Shown: in pieces, positions 63,314 to 64,000 of the stretch
Layout: each line of letters begins with the position of its first letter
Numbering within the stretch: position 1 is the first letter of the stretch
NCBI GenBank assembly: GCA_958450325.1
Contig: CAUDLW010000061.1
Coordinates: 1-64,000 of the forward strand
Length of the DNA: 64,000 bases
From: Agrostemma githago
Lineage: Eukaryota; Streptophyta; Magnoliopsida; Caryophyllales; Caryophyllaceae
Direction: 5' to 3'
The notes under the pieces: generated by a model
What the model saw: the letters and a program-made list of their open reading frames with translations, nothing else
The model's database searches: none
Told to the model about the DNA's origin: nothing
Position numbers and translations under genes: made by a program

Positions 63314-63946
63314 TTATTCAAGGTCACTAAACCCGCAAGAAACTGAACCCTAAGAGGGTATTGGTGAACCCTGTCGTGGATGTGATTCAAAGATTTGACA
63401 CTGAACCTTAAGAGTAGGGTACCGCATAAGACGGGACGGAAAAGGGTTTAGGGTTGGATTAGGCGGACCCGCTTCGCGGATCCGCCTAATCCAACCCTAA
63501 ACCCTTTTCCTTATTCAAGGTCACTAAACCCGCAAGAAACTGAACCATAAGAGGGTATTGGTGAACCCTGTCGTGGATGTGATTTAAAGATGGGACACTG
63601 AACCTTAAGAGTAGGGCACCGCATAAGACGGGACGGAAAAGGGTTTAGGGTTGGATTAGGCGGACCCGCTTCGCGGATCCGCCTAATCCAACCCTAAACC
63701 CTTTTCCTTATTCAAGGTCACTAAACCCGCAAGAAACTGAACCCTAAGAGGGTATTGGTGAACCCTGTCGTGGATGTGATTCAAAGATGGGACACTGAAC
63801 CTTAAGAGTAGGGTACCGCATAAGACGGGACGGAAAAAGGTTTAGGGTTGGATTAAGCGGACCCGCTTCGCGGATCCGCCTAATCCAACCCTAAACCCTT
63901 TTCCTTATTCAAGGTCACTAAACCCGCAAGAAACTGAACCCTAAGA

Positions 63947-64000
63947 GGGTATTGGTGAACCCTGTCGTGGATGTGATTCAAAGATGGGACACTGAACCTT
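63947..64000. repeat. Partial monomer at the window edge (unit 326)
   Basis: These are the first 54 bases of a unit, ending in ACTGAACCTT, cut by the window. The sequence is consensus. Confidence 0.97.

Larger units (their letters stand above)
1..64000. repeat. 197-bp satellite array, 325 full units plus a partial
   Basis: The window is a continuous head-to-tail array of a 197-bp unit. The landmark GGGTATTGG starts at 1, 198, 395, 592, 789 and so on to 63947. Of the 325 complete units, 309 are exactly 197 bp. Six have lost one G in GGCGGACCC, one carries 11 extra bp, two lack one G in a GAAAAAGGG run, three lack 26 bp, and four lack one A in TTCAAAGATGG. These changes sum to -79 and account for the final register exactly. 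All units share one orientation. Neighbours differ by a few substitutions that recur at fixed spacings, so the array is organised in higher-order repeats. The unit length fits one nucleosome plus linker. That is known for many eukaryotic centromeric satellites, and a centromeric or pericentromeric site is my inference. I do not recognise the family. Confidence 0.99.
61780..64000. repeat. Less ordered array segment, units 315-326
   Basis: This mixes consensus, AAGG (units 315 and 321), GATTTAAAG (units 318 and 324), CTTATGAG (unit 319) and GATTCCAAG (unit 320) monomers. Units 317-319 parallel 309-311 but lack the 1-bp deletion, and unit 317 has GAACATTAAG and CCTCACGG. Unit 323 has GATTTGACAC and unit 325 ATTAAGCGG. 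Private changes look more frequent than in the HOR blocks. The array runs off the window edge. Confidence 0.75.

Noticed and set aside
1..64000. CRISPR array (regularly spaced palindromic repeats)
   Set aside because: The sequence between successive hairpins is as conserved as the hairpins themselves, so there are no unique spacers. The period of 197 bp is far too long, and no cas genes are present.
1..64000. Protein-coding ORFs running through the repeats
   Set aside because: The type unit has 13 stops on plus and 11 on minus covering all frames, and 197 is not a multiple of 3. Open stretches stay below about 55 codons and recur in every unit, so none is credible as a gene.
1..64000. Ribosomal intergenic spacer subrepeats
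   Set aside because: No rRNA gene sequence flanks or interrupts the array in 64 kb, and I see no Pol I promoter or terminator-like element. The possibility cannot be tested beyond the window.
1..64000. Array produced by an assembly artefact
   Set aside because: Distinct HOR blocks, private changes in many units and an exact register argue for real sequence. Copy number within the most homogeneous blocks could still be misassembled and would need read depth to judge.

Overview
The whole window is one uninterrupted tandem array of a satellite DNA. The unit is 197 bp with a GC content near 50 percent. All copies lie head to tail in one orientation. Numbering monomers from the GGGTATTGG at base 1, I count 325 complete units (1-63946) and a 54-bp partial 326th (63947-64000). 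The count closes exactly: 325 x 197 = 64025, and the 16 length changes I found sum to -79, placing unit 326 at 63947. There is no room for an inserted gene or transposon, and I see no single-copy sequence. A 197-bp, nucleosome-sized unit in higher-order repeats (HORs) is typical of centromeric or pericentromeric heterochromatin in a eukaryote. The lineage cannot be read from the window. Telomere-like CCCTAAACCC / GGGTTTAGGG motifs are a weak hint of a plant or another lineage with TTTAGGG telomeres.

Anatomy of the unit: positions 83-155 form a 73-nt foldback. It has two 30-nt complementary arms, one C.A mismatch, a 4-bp inner stem and a TTC apex. The remainder holds a 14-bp direct repeat (45-58 and 184-197, 13/14 identical) and one site each for AflII, KpnI and BamHI. 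Stops in every frame on both strands exclude long ORFs (below about 55 codons in the type unit).

Layout: 1-11234 is a mosaic including three copies of a 6-mer HOR and six units with one shared 1-bp deletion. 11235-12810 is a 4-mer HOR x2, and 12811-15765 its 5-mer derivative x3. 15766-27388 is a mosaic of dimers and segmental duplications (offsets 3546, 4531 and 5122 bp). 27389-31525 is a homogeneous 6-mer x3.5. 31526-36251 is a 12-mer x2 built from two diverged 6-mers. 36252-41176 is mixed. 41177-46141 is a 1747-bp 9-mer marked by a 26-bp deletion. 46221-53312 is mixed, with a 9-mer pair. 53313-61779 is a modular 9/13/8/13-mer series. 61780-64000 is a less ordered edge containing one perfect 73-bp palindrome.

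The most interesting signal is the palindrome. Three kinds of rearranged centre (inverted apex in unit 322, 26-bp deletion in units 210/219/228, 11-bp imperfect duplication in unit 16) look like products of hairpin-mediated template switching. Outside the hairpin the 197-bp length is almost never altered.
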